Assembly: GCA_903899985.1 (NCBI GenBank)
Contig: CAIULL010000253.1
Span: 1 to 46,996 of the forward strand
DNA length: 46,996 nucleotides
Origin: an uncultured Schlesneria sp.
Lineage (GTDB): Bacteria > Planctomycetota > Planctomycetia > Planctomycetales > Planctomycetaceae
Reading direction: 5' to 3'
Shown here: positions 29,862-38,251 of the stretch, one piece after another
Layout of the letters: each line of letters starts with the position of its first letter
How positions within the stretch are numbered: the stretch's first letter is position 1
Made by a program: the position numbers and the translations under genes
The notes under the pieces: model-generated
The model's input: only the letters and a program-made list of their open reading frames with translations
What the model was told of the DNA's origin: nothing
The model's database searches: none

Positions 29862-30368
29862 ATGTCGAACACAAATGATCTGCCAACGACCGTTGGATCG
29901 AAATCCGGTGTTTTTGGAAGCGGTTGCGACTCGTGCGGAAGGGGTATTCTTCGAGCTGTTGTCTTCGCGCCAGTAATTCTGATTCTAGGCGCTTTTGCTG
30001 CCTTGGCGATGTTTCCAGATCTTGCCGACTATGGATATCCGCTGATTGGTAATCCTTCCCATACCGGCTTTACGGGCGCACGCCCGTGCTCCCTTGCTAT
30101 CGGTAGTTCTAGTTGCTCGGCGCAAGCGACTCTACCAGGTAGTTGTTCATTCCCGTCAAACCAAACACCTTTAAATTCGATTGAAACCGGCGGTTGTTGT
30201 CCCGTTAGTCGCGCGGGGCAGATTTCTACTAAAACGACAGTCGAATCCACGCCAGCAGCCGATGAAGGGGCCGACGATTTCCAGACGAAAGCGGCGATTT
30301 TTAATAAGACTCCTGCTGATGCCACATTACCTCTAAATCTTGTGGAATCTGAAGTTTCTTCGAATTGA
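29862..30368 (+). CDS. Hypothetical single-span Cys-rich protein
   Basis: 168 residues. A short N-terminal part with CDSCGRG, one membrane helix (VVFAPVILILGAFAALAMF, about 33-51), then a Ser/Thr/Pro- and Cys-rich outer part (about eight cysteines in total) and an acidic tail. Probably an inner-membrane protein with a periplasmic low-complexity tail; family unknown. ATG with TTGGAAA about 9 bases upstream. It precedes nadD by 53 bp on the same strand. Confidence 0.6.
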   Translation: MSNTNDLPTTVGSKSGVFGSGCDSCGRGILRAVVFAPVILILGAFAALAMFPDLADYGYPLIGNPSHTGFTGARPCSLAIGSSSCSAQATLPGSCSFPSNQTPLNSIETGGCCPVSRAGQISTKTTVESTPAADEGADDFQTKAAIFNKTPADATLPLNLVESEVSSN

Positions 30369-30421
30369 GTTGATCGGATCAGTTTGATTCAACGATCGCT
30401 TTCTGACAGGTGGATTGAGTG

Positions 30422-31045
30422 ATGCGGGTGGGAATTTACGGAGGGACGTTTGACCCCATTCATTTCGGGCACCTCGTGCTCGCAGAACAATGTCGAGAGC
30501 AGTGTCAGTTGGATGAAGTGTGGTTTGTTCCTGCCGCGTTGCCTCCCCACAAACTCACTGCTTCAATCACTTCTGCTGAGACTCGATGTGAGATGATTGA
30601 ACTCGCCATCGCAGGGAATCCCGCTTTTCGACTAAGTACGATCGAACTCGATCGAATTGGACCATCGTTTACAGTAACGACGTTGGAGCATCTTCATGCG
30701 CATCAAGCATTACACGAGTTTTTTCTGTTGATCGGAGCGGATTCTCTGAAAGATCTGCCTCACTGGCGAGAGCCGTCTCGAATCCTCGAATTGGCGACGG
30801 TCGTTGCCGTCAATCGTGGTGATCGGCCGCTTCCAGACCGGAAAGAATTGCGAGAGGTGGTTGGACCCGCAGCCGATCAGCGAATCATCACGGTCACAAT
30901 GCCGGGAATCGATATTTCCTCAACCGATATTCGCGGTCGAGTCCACGCACGACGAAGTATTCGATATCTTGTGCCGCGTGCGGTCGAAATGTACATCCAG
31001 CACCAGGGATTGTTTCGAACAAGAGATTCAGGAGTCAGCGAATGA
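30422..31045 (+). CDS. nadD: Nicotinate-nucleotide adenylyltransferase
   Basis: 207 residues from the ATG (a GTG lies one codon earlier). Adenylates nicotinate mononucleotide in NAD synthesis. Signatures: GIYGGTFDPIHFGHL (HxGH nucleotidyltransferase motif), VWFVPAALPPHK, LIGADSL and the C-terminal SSTDIRGR (ISSTxIR form). AGGTGG lies 8 bases upstream. The stop overlaps the next start by ATGA. Confidence 0.95.
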   Translation: MRVGIYGGTFDPIHFGHLVLAEQCREQCQLDEVWFVPAALPPHKLTASITSAETRCEMIELAIAGNPAFRLSTIELDRIGPSFTVTTLEHLHAHQALHEFFLLIGADSLKDLPHWREPSRILELATVVAVNRGDRPLPDRKELREVVGPAADQRIITVTMPGIDISSTDIRGRVHARRSIRYLVPRAVEMYIQHQGLFRTRDSGVSE

Positions 31046-31980
31046 GTTACGGTGATCCGCGGTTCGACCGCCGATATGCTCGCGAGTACGAGGGTCAGTA
31101 CGGGAGCGGGAATCAGATTAACATTGGGCTATTGGTGCGACTGATTCCAATCCTCTTTGGAGTCTGTGCTGTCGGTTTTACGATGGTTCGTGGCTGTCAA
31201 CAGGGACCTTTTGGTCGCGTTCAGATTGTGGCCATGAAACCGGCGCAGGAAGCCAAACTTGGAATGCAGGCGTTTCAAGAGGTTTTAAGCGAAGCGCGAG
31301 TCATTAAACGCGGTCCTGCTGTGGATAAGGTTCGCGAGATTGCCAAACGCTTGATACGCGCGACAGGCAATGAAAGCTTTCAAAAACTGATTGGAACTTC
31401 AATGCCTGAATTTCAGTGGGAATTGGAAGTCGTCGATGATCGCCAGGTCAATGCTTTCTGCCTGCCAGGAGGCAAGATTGTCGTTTATACAGCTATTCTT
31501 CCCGTTGCAGAAACGGATGCCGGATTGGCCACTGTGATCGGGCACGAGATTGCGCATGCGCTGGCCCACCATGGTGCAGAACGTATGGCTCAGCAGCAGA
31601 TGGTTCAAATTGGGCTGACGTCTGCCAGCTTCTCCATGGGAGATATGGATTACCGCAAACGACAGCAGCTGCTACAGGTGTTGAACGCGGGCGCGAAGTT
31701 CGGCATTCTGAGCTACAGCCGAAAGCATGAATCGGAAGCGGACCATATGGGTTTGTTGCTGATGGCCGCAGCCGGTTACGACCCAAGAGAGTCAATTCGA
31801 TTCTGGGAACGGATGTCGTCAGCGACAGGAAGCGGATCAGCTCCGCCTGAATTCATGTCGACTCACCCGAATCACAAAACCCGGGTCCACGATCTGACTC
31901 GCTGGCTACCCGAGGCGGAACCCCTTTATCAGAACAGCGAATCAAAGTCGAAGACTCAAGTCTTACCACATTTTCGTTGA
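31042..31980 (+). CDS. M48-family zinc metalloprotease
   Basis: 312 residues. A basic, Tyr-rich N terminus, one hydrophobic segment (about 28-47: LLVRLIPILFGVCAVGFTMV) that anchors or exports the protein, and an M48 peptidase domain with VIGHEIAHALAHHGAERM (HExxH) and the third-ligand helix ESEADHMGLLLMAAAGYDP. It resembles BepA/LoiP-type M48 proteases of envelope quality control; the exact role is not shown. It overlaps nadD by 4 bp, so it is translationally coupled. It is convergent with cysE; an imperfect stem at 32003-32036 lies in between. Confidence 0.92.
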   Translation: MSYGDPRFDRRYAREYEGQYGSGNQINIGLLVRLIPILFGVCAVGFTMVRGCQQGPFGRVQIVAMKPAQEAKLGMQAFQEVLSEARVIKRGPAVDKVREIAKRLIRATGNESFQKLIGTSMPEFQWELEVVDDRQVNAFCLPGGKIVVYTAILPVAETDAGLATVIGHEIAHALAHHGAERMAQQQMVQIGLTSASFSMGDMDYRKRQQLLQVLNAGAKFGILSYSRKHESEADHMGLLLMAAAGYDPRESIRFWERMSSATGSGSAPPEFMSTHPNHKTRVHDLTRWLPEAEPLYQNSESKSKTQVLPHFR

Positions 31981-32062
31981 GATACGTTACTTCTACCGCT
32001 ATTCAATGAGTTCGATCGGCGATCGAGATTCATTGGTAGAAATCGTGGTCAATTTTTAGAGA

Positions 32063-32986
32063 TCAAATCCCGCTTCCATCTTCAAAATGGTGTGGAAATT
32101 GTTGATCCATTTCCTGCGCGGGATTCTTTGCGCTGTTTCGAGCGACAATGCGTGCCGGAACCCCTGCAACAGTGCAATGAGGAGGAACGGCATCCAGGAC
32201 AACACTCCCAGCCCCGATTTTCGCTCCAGCACCAATTTCCACGTTTCCGAGGATTTTTGATCCTGCTCCAATCAAGACCCCTTGTCGAACCTTGGGGTGT
32301 CGGTCGCCTGATTGATTACCGGTTCCACCAAGCGTTACTTCATGAAGTATCGAGACGTTGTCTTCGATGACCGAGGTTTCTCCGACGACAATTCCTGTCG
32401 CATGGTCCATCAGGATTCCGGAACCAATTCTGGCGGCAGGGTGAATGTCCACGGCAAAGATTTCGGAATTTCGGTTTTGAAGGAATACGGCGAGAAAGCG
32501 ACTGCCATGATTCCAGTGCCAATGTGCAACCCGGTAAGCTTGAAGGGCCTGGAACCCCTTGAAGAATACGAACGGGCGCAGGTATCCCCCTGCGACTGGA
32601 TCGCGGTCGACAATCGCTTGAAGATCATTTCGAATGGCAAGTCGAATCGACGGGCTGGCTGCAAATGCTTGCAAAATCAGTGACTGTATTCGATCTTCGG
32701 TGATCGTTCCCGTTGCAAGCTTTGAAGACAGGATTCCGCCCAGAGCGTCTTCCATGTTCGCCAGTTCCAGAACCGCCTTGTTGAGGAACAAACATAAACA
32801 CGAACATGCCTGTTCTTCCGCCTTGGCTTCTCGGCGGATCGCGGCCCAGATTGGATCGGCCGGTTCCTGTTTTTCTTGAGGTTCAGTGGTTCCCTTCACT
32901 CCGTTTAGCGAGGATGATCCGGCGCAACCTAGCGAATTAATGACGGCGGTATCGGCTTTCATGCCATTCAATCCCTGCAATGTCAT
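32063..32986 (-). CDS. cysE: Serine O-acetyltransferase with N-terminal extension
   Basis: 307 residues from this ATG. Transfers acetyl from acetyl-CoA to serine, making O-acetylserine for cysteine synthase. Catalytic residues sit in VDIHPAARIG (Asp), MDHATGIVVGE (His) and DRHPKVRQG (His), followed by left-handed beta-helix hexapeptides and the C-terminal tail that in other CysE binds CysK (here it ends SGI, close to the GI/NI seen in other CysE). About 45 residues, Gly/Ser/Glu-rich, precede the normal start of the family (near DPIWAAIRREAKAE). The start is uncertain: TTG 32998, ATG 32986 and ATG 32962 (AGGG 10 bases upstream) are all possible. It lies on the opposite strand to the encapsulin operon and shares its divergent region. 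Confidence 0.93.
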   Translation of the reverse strand: MTLQGLNGMKADTAVINSLGCAGSSSLNGVKGTTEPQEKQEPADPIWAAIRREAKAEEQACSCLCLFLNKAVLELANMEDALGGILSSKLATGTITEDRIQSLILQAFAASPSIRLAIRNDLQAIVDRDPVAGGYLRPFVFFKGFQALQAYRVAHWHWNHGSRFLAVFLQNRNSEIFAVDIHPAARIGSGILMDHATGIVVGETSVIEDNVSILHEVTLGGTGNQSGDRHPKVRQGVLIGAGSKILGNVEIGAGAKIGAGSVVLDAVPPHCTVAGVPARIVARNSAKNPAQEMDQQFPHHFEDGSGI

Positions 32987-33092
32987 GACCGAAGTCAACA
33001 GATTAAAGCGTTATACAGGTTCGTCCGACGAGCGTGCGAGGCTTTCGATCGACTGGACTCAGTGTAGCTCGTTTCATCTCACTCGATCTGAA

Positions 33093-33383
33093 TTATCTGC
33101 TTTCGGCGGTTCTTTCGTGTTGATAGGCCGGGCTGTTACGAGGCTGTCGAATTTGGATGGATTCGACAACCGTTGTCACCCCCAAAACACGCTCGGCGAT
33201 CCCAATTGCGATGGTCTTATCGTAATAGTGCGAGACAGTACCATACAACTCGACGATCCCACAGAAGGCGATCACCGAAACTTGAGAAAATCGAGAAGCA
33301 TCGAGATTCAGAAGAGCCTCTTTAACTCGAGCTCCCGTTTCAAAATTCTGTACAGATTGATAGAGACCGTTGATTGCAACCAT
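33093..33383 (-). CDS. BON-domain protein
   Basis: 96 residues. A BON domain of about 60 residues fits: alternating strands and helix VKEALLNLDASRFSQVSVIA, then the conserved GIVELYGTVSHYYDKTIA, and ERVLGVTTVVESIQI. BON domains bind phospholipid membranes or partner proteins; there is no signal peptide, so it is likely cytosolic. ATG with AAGGTG 5 bases upstream, a good start. It is 106 bp upstream of cysE on the same strand and therefore probably co-transcribed with it. Confidence 0.78.
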   Translation of the reverse strand: MVAINGLYQSVQNFETGARVKEALLNLDASRFSQVSVIAFCGIVELYGTVSHYYDKTIAIGIAERVLGVTTVVESIQIRQPRNSPAYQHERTAESR

Positions 33384-33387
33384 GAAA

Positions 33388-33612
33388 TCACCTTGTGAAA
33401 CTCAATTGCCGTTTCCTGGCACGTTCGAGATGTCGAACAGGACGCAGTGAAGATAGAAGAAGTTCGCGGTAGTCCTGGCCCCACGGACCAACATGACGTT
33501 CGTTATTCAAAGGATGTTGGGCCGACAACATCGATTCGTCATTGCGTCGGAACATCTCTCGTTTCGCATCGTCGTGATCGCAGCAACTGGTGGTTTCATC
33601 TGAGACATCCAT
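33388..33612 (-). CDS. Possible small hypothetical protein
   Basis: 74 residues from this ATG, with GGAGGGG about 11 bases upstream; the frame also runs to a TTG at 33681. Acidic at the start with three cysteines and basic at the end (RHLERARKRQLSF). The stop lies 4 bp before the BON gene start, which favours a real operon gene, but no domain is recognised. Confidence 0.32.
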   Translation of the reverse strand: MDVSDETTSCCDHDDAKREMFRRNDESMLSAQHPLNNERHVGPWGQDYRELLLSSLRPVRHLERARKRQLSFTR

Positions 33613-33913
33613 GGCACAATCATCCCCTCCATTATTCGTAGAGGTTCTGGTCGTAACCGTTACTCGAGGCCTGTTGCTCAACTGGCAATATAAATATCAC
33701 CAATAAGATATTTGTTTTATTCTCGGAATCGGATTTCATTTGTCAAGTGCATCATTGGAAAATCGTCGTTTGATCGTCTGGTGGTTGTGATTGACATCTC
33801 GTCTGCGTTGGTTTCTTATTAGTAAGCTTTTTTCCGGTATTGCTTTACGTATTTGTGGTTAATGTGCTGTCCCATGTATCTTCTTTTTTCTTAAAGAATA
33901 TGAATCGGCTCGA

Positions 33914-33942
33914 TTGACACTTAAAAATGTCGCCGATAATAT
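33914..33942 (+). promoter_or_regulatory. Promoter for the cysK-encapsulin-sufS operon
   Basis: A perfect -35 box TTGACA (33914-33919), 17 bp spacing, and TAATAT (33937-33942) as -10. Transcription would begin near 33949 and give a leader of about 70 bases before cysK. It is in an AT-rich divergent region between the cysE block and cysK. No CymR- or CysB-like operator was identified. Confidence 0.6.
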
Positions 33943-34019
33943 ACCACCCATCTGGTTGTTGTTTATTGCCTTGTTCGGTTTCGAGTGAACAGGGCATGGC
34001 GTGAGTGGGGGCTGTTTCG

Positions 34020-34955
34020 ATGTCGTTGTTCAAAGACAATTCCGAATCGATTGGGCACACGCCTTTGATTCAAATCAACCGGCTTGCGAGCGGGCTTGGT
34101 GCACGAATTCTCGCGAAAATCGAAGGTCGCAATCCCGCATACAGTGTCAAGTGCCGGATCGGGGCCGCCATGATCTGGGATGCAGAAACTCGTGGCCTGC
34201 TTAAGCCCGGGGTTCATGTCGTTGAGCCAACGAGTGGAAATACCGGGATTGCATTAGCCTTCGTTTGTGCAGCTCGTGGTTATCAACTCACGCTGACAAT
34301 GCCTGAAACGATGTCCGTCGAACGGCGTGCGATGTTGAGGTCATTCGGTGCCGAGCTTGTGTTGACGCCTGGTTCAGAGGGCATGAAAGGTGCGATCGCA
34401 AAGGCGGAAGAACTCTCGAAGCAAAATGGCTGGTTCATGCCACAACAATTCAAAAATCCGGCCAATCCTGGAATTCACTTCAAGACCACCGGTCCCGAAA
34501 TATTTGACGATACAAACGGAAAGATTGATTACTTCATTGCCGGTGTCGGTACTGGTGGAACAATCACGGGCGTATCGAGGTATCTCAAACACCAAAAGAA
34601 ACTTCCGATCAAGTCAATTGCGGTTGAGCCACAGTCAAGTCCCGTACTTTCCGGTGGTCCATCGGGACGTCATAAAATTCAGGGGATCGGTGCTGGCTTT
34701 GTTCCGGAAATCCTTGAAACCAATCTGCTCGATGAAGTGATTCAGGTTACCGATGATGAAGCGTTTGAAACCGCCAGGCTACTGATGAAGCTTGAAGGAA
34801 TTTCGTGCGGGATCAGTTGTGGTGCTGCCATGGCGGCATGTTTAAAAGTCGCAGCCAGGCCAGAAGCGGCTGGGAAGACCATTGTGACTGTTTTGCCAGA
34901 CAGCGGAGAACGATATCTTTCGACTGCACTGTTCGACAAAGAGGTGACCGGCTAA
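34020..34955 (+). CDS. cysK: Cysteine synthase A (O-acetylserine sulfhydrylase)
   Basis: 311 residues. PLP enzyme that makes cysteine from O-acetylserine and sulfide. Signatures: [12 protein letters not shown], the PLP Lys in [24 protein letters not shown], the phosphate-binding [13 protein letters not shown], and [12 protein letters not shown]. The ATG at 34020 has GGGGG about 9 bases upstream; a GTG five codons earlier is less likely. It is the first gene of the plus-strand block leading into the two shell genes and supplies the cysteine used by the desulfurase further on. Confidence 0.96.
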   Translation: MSLFKDNSESIGHTPLIQINRLASGLGARILAKIEGRNPAYSVKCRIGAAMIWDAETRGLLKPGVHVVEPTSGNTGIALAFVCAARGYQLTLTMPETMSVERRAMLRSFGAELVLTPGSEGMKGAIAKAEELSKQNGWFMPQQFKNPANPGIHFKTTGPEIFDDTNGKIDYFIAGVGTGGTITGVSRYLKHQKKLPIKSIAVEPQSSPVLSGGPSGRHKIQGIGAGFVPEILETNLLDEVIQVTDDEAFETARLLMKLEGISCGISCGAAMAACLKVAARPEAAGKTIVTVLPDSGERYLSTALFDKEVTG

Positions 34956-35109
34956 CTGCAACTCGTCTCTTGCGACTGCTTCGAATCATCCGAGTCCCTT
35001 GACTTTCGGTCTTGAACGAATTATCGACCGTCTATAGGACGTTGTCGAAATCGGAATGGGAATTCGTTTCCATTCGCTTTGAAACATCACATTTTTGGGA
35101 AGGATCTCG

Positions 35110-36573
35110 GTGTCGGATAATCTTCTACAGCGCAGTGTGACGACGGCTGTCGCCCGAAATCTGGCGAATACGACGAAGACATCACCCCAGATGATGTCAA
35201 TTACTCCGCGATGGCTGTTAAGGCTGTTACCGTGGGTCCAGGTCTCTGGTGGTACATACCGGGTCAATCGAACAAAGGTCGAACTCTCGAAAGCCGAACG
35301 GATTGATATCGATTCGGTCGGGGGCGTTGCCTCCGTTTCTCCAGAGGCTCTCCGCAGCGTCCCGTTGTTTGCGCGTTTGCCCGTGGATATCACGACGAGG
35401 ATCGTCAGTCGATTCAAGACCGAGATTGTTTCCCTTGGTAACGAACTGGTTGTCGAAGGTGAAGACGGCAACAAGTTCTTTATCATTGCTGAAGGGCAAG
35501 TCGAAGTTTTGAGTAAAGGTGCTCACGGTAGTAATCTGCGAATCGCCTTGCTGACGGAAGGCGAGTTCTTCGGCGACGCAGATATCGTTTCCGAACACCG
35601 TTCGAACGTGACCATTCGAACGCTGACACCATGCGTGTTGATGACGTTTTCTCGAAAAGATCTCGATGCGGTTTTGAACGAAATTCCCAGCGTCAAAGGT
35701 GAGTTTCATAAGGCGATTGAAAAACATCTCGAACTCCTCTCCACAACCAACCGTTATGGCGAGCGTAACATCGATCTCGTCTCGGGGTTTGCCGAGAATG
35801 TTGAGATTCCTGAAACATTCGTCGATTACTCCCCTACCCCTAAAGAGTATTCCCTTTCCGCGATCCAGACAATCGTTCGTGTTCATACACGAGTGTCAGA
35901 TCTCTACAATGGTCCCTACGATCAGCTTGAAGAGCAAATCCGGCTGACGATTGAAGGGATTAAAGAACGCCAGGAATGGGATCTCATCAACAGCAAAAAA
36001 TTCGGATTGCTCCATTCTGCTGATCCCGCAATGCGTCTCAGTACGCGGTACGGGGCACCGACGCCTGACGACCTGGATGAATTGCTTGCTCAGGTCTGGA
36101 AGAAGCCTGCATTCTTTCTCGCACACCCACGGGCCATTGCTGCGTTTGAGCGAGAATGTACCTGGCGTGGCGTTCCCCCTGATACCACCTCGCTCTTCGG
36201 CACACCGATGATTACCTGGCGCGGGATCCCTCTGGTTCCGTGTGACAAACTCGAAATCGGAAAGACCAGTCGAAACCAGTCAGGACAACAGTTCGGGACC
36301 ACAAATATCTTGCTCTTGCGAGTCGGGGAAGCCGATCAGGGGGTTGTTGGTCTACATCAAACCGGTATCCCCGGCGAGATCATGCCAAGCCTTTCCGCCC
36401 GTCTGATGGCGACCGACAGTATGGGTGTCGCATCCTATCTTCTCTCGCTCTATTCGTCGTGTGCCGTTTTGACCGACGATGCGGTGGGTGTGCTCGAAAA
36501 CGTGGAAGTTGCTTACTACCACGATTACGACCATCGCAATCCATCCGGTTTCGAAGACGGTCTTGGAATCTGA
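35110..36573 (+). CDS. Family 2B-type encapsulin shell protein 1 (with cNMP-binding-like domain)
   Basis: 487 residues. An N-terminal arm (MSDNLLQRSVTTAVARNLA) and first shell strands (about 26-80) are followed by an inserted Crp-like cyclic-nucleotide-binding domain (about 81-210: SVPLFARLP, FFIIAEGQVEVLS, GEFFGDADIV) and the main HK97-type shell region of the SrpI family (RYGAPTPDDLDELLAQVWKK, ECTWRGVPP, ITWRGIPLVPCDKLE, LLRVGEADQGVVGLHQ, ASYLLSLY). It would self-assemble, perhaps with shell 2, into a protein compartment. It is not a transcription factor: no HTH. GTG start, with AAGGA 5 bases upstream, gives the same N terminus as shell 2. In the phosphate-binding cassette D156 replaces the usual Glu and S165 sits where cAMP binders carry Arg. 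Confidence 0.93.
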   Translation: MSDNLLQRSVTTAVARNLANTTKTSPQMMSITPRWLLRLLPWVQVSGGTYRVNRTKVELSKAERIDIDSVGGVASVSPEALRSVPLFARLPVDITTRIVSRFKTEIVSLGNELVVEGEDGNKFFIIAEGQVEVLSKGAHGSNLRIALLTEGEFFGDADIVSEHRSNVTIRTLTPCVLMTFSRKDLDAVLNEIPSVKGEFHKAIEKHLELLSTTNRYGERNIDLVSGFAENVEIPETFVDYSPTPKEYSLSAIQTIVRVHTRVSDLYNGPYDQLEEQIRLTIEGIKERQEWDLINSKKFGLLHSADPAMRLSTRYGAPTPDDLDELLAQVWKKPAFFLAHPRAIAAFERECTWRGVPPDTTSLFGTPMITWRGIPLVPCDKLEIGKTSRNQSGQQFGTTNILLLRVGEADQGVVGLHQTGIPGEIMPSLSARLMATDSMGVASYLLSLYSSCAVLTDDAVGVLENVEVAYYHDYDHRNPSGFEDGLGI

Positions 36574-36637
36574 TCACAAATTCCCTCGAATCGAAAATAA
36601 AATCCCTCTACTTGCAAGATAAAGGAGTTTCTCAGAG

Positions 36638-38077
36638 ATGTCCGATAATTTGTTACAGCGAAGCGTGACGACTTCCGTGGCCCGAAATCTGGCCACCACA
36701 ACCAAGACATCGCCGAAGATGATGTCGATTACCCCACGGTGGATGCTCAGTCTGCTCCCTTGGGTTCAGGTCGATGGCGGCACATTTCGGGTGAATCGTA
36801 CGAAGGTTGAGTTATCAAAGGCCGAACGAATCGGTGTCGAGATCAACGGCGAGGATGTTTCGTTTACACCGGAATCTCTTCGCAGCGTTCCGCTCTTTTC
36901 CCGGTTACCCGATGCGATCATTGCCCGTATGACAAGTCGCTTCAAAACGGAAGCGGTTTCTCTCGGCAATAAGCTGATCGTAGAAGGTGAAGATCGCAGC
37001 AAGTTCTTTATCATCGCTCAGGGGCAGGTCGAAGTCTTAAGTAAAGGTGTCCACGGCAGCAATCTGCGGATTGCCTTGCTGAATGAAGGAGAATACTTCG
37101 GTGAAACCGATCTCGTCTCGGATAAACCCTCCGATGTCACGGTGCGAACAATTACTCCATGTGTGCTGCTCACCTTTTCCCGTAAAGATCTGGATGCCGT
37201 TCTCAAAGAACTGCCCAATTTGAACGACGATTTCAAAAAGGCGATCAAAGAGCACCTCGAACTTCGTTCAACCGTCAATCGATATGGCGAACGAAACATC
37301 GACCTGGTTTCAGGCTTCGCCGAAAACATGGAGATACCAGAAACCTTCGTCGACTACTCCGCCAATCCCCGCGAGTACTCTCTTTCCGCTGTGCAGACAG
37401 TCGTTCGAGTTCATACACGGGTTTCCGATCTTTACAACGGGCCCTTCAATCAACTCGAAGAACAAATGCGATTGACGATCGAGGGGATCAAAGAACGTCA
37501 AGAATGGGAACTTATCAACAGCACGAAGTTCGGTTTGATCCACTCGGTCGACCCTGCCATGCGAATCAGCACTCGTTACGGCGCTCCAACGCCGGACGAC
37601 CTTGACGAGTTACTCGCACTCGTCTGGAAGAAGCCCGCTTTCTTTCTCGCTCATCCGAAGGCGATTGCCGCATTCGAACGTGAATGCACCTGGCGTGGTG
37701 TTCCTCCCGTAACGACGGTCTTGTTCGGTACGCCCGTGATCACCTGGCGCGGTGTTCCACTTGTCCCTTGCGACAAGCTGGAAATGAAGAGTCGATACCA
37801 GTCGAATCAGTGGTTCGGCACGACCAGTATCCTGCTCTTGCGAGTGGGTGAAGCTGATCAAGGTGTCGTCGGACTGCATCAGGCCGGCATTCCCGGTGAG
37901 ATCATGCCAAGTCTGTCAGCTCGCCTGATGGGGACAGACAGTCTGGGGGTCGCCTCATATCTTCTCACGCTCTATTTTTCGCTGGCCGTGTTGACTGACG
38001 ATGCGCTGGGTGTGCTGGAAAACGTGGAAGTTGGCTATTACCACGACTACGAAAACCGTAAACCCAAGGTGAAGTAG
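36638..38077 (+). CDS. Family 2B-type encapsulin shell protein 2 (with cNMP-binding-like domain)
   Basis: 479 residues, about 80% identical to shell 1 by hand count over the first 380 residues (roughly 84% in shell parts, 72% in the inserted domain). Same parts: N-arm, E-loop-side insertion of a Crp-like domain (81-210), and the HK97-type region with APTPDDLDELLALVWKK, ECTWRGVPP and LLRVGEADQGVVGLHQ. In the cassette E156 is kept but the Arg position is S165 (KPSDVTVR). The C terminus is shorter and ends in lysines (RKPKVK), while shell 1 ends in a Gly/acidic tail. ATG with AAGGAG 10 bases upstream. The tandem duplication argues for a mixed two-component shell. Confidence 0.93.
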   Translation: MSDNLLQRSVTTSVARNLATTTKTSPKMMSITPRWMLSLLPWVQVDGGTFRVNRTKVELSKAERIGVEINGEDVSFTPESLRSVPLFSRLPDAIIARMTSRFKTEAVSLGNKLIVEGEDRSKFFIIAQGQVEVLSKGVHGSNLRIALLNEGEYFGETDLVSDKPSDVTVRTITPCVLLTFSRKDLDAVLKELPNLNDDFKKAIKEHLELRSTVNRYGERNIDLVSGFAENMEIPETFVDYSANPREYSLSAVQTVVRVHTRVSDLYNGPFNQLEEQMRLTIEGIKERQEWELINSTKFGLIHSVDPAMRISTRYGAPTPDDLDELLALVWKKPAFFLAHPKAIAAFERECTWRGVPPVTTVLFGTPVITWRGVPLVPCDKLEMKSRYQSNQWFGTTSILLLRVGEADQGVVGLHQAGIPGEIMPSLSARLMGTDSLGVASYLLTLYFSLAVLTDDALGVLENVEVGYYHDYENRKPKVK

Positions 38078-38251
38078 TCTTGTGGAAATCGGACAATCGT
38101 CTGCGTTGTGCGTCGCGTGAAGTGCTTTTTCGTATCTTTTGCAGGCTCGCATCGTGATGACAACGCGGTACTCGATCGTTGTTTCCGTTTTCATTAATCC
38201 GAATGACGTCTCCACAGGCTTTGGCTTTGCGAGTTTTTTAAAGGCGGACTC

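Noticed and set aside
35350-37268. Reading the two CNBD proteins as Crp/Fnr transcription factors
   Set aside because: They are about 480 residues, have no helix-turn-helix, and the region after the cNMP-like domain matches the SrpI encapsulin fold.
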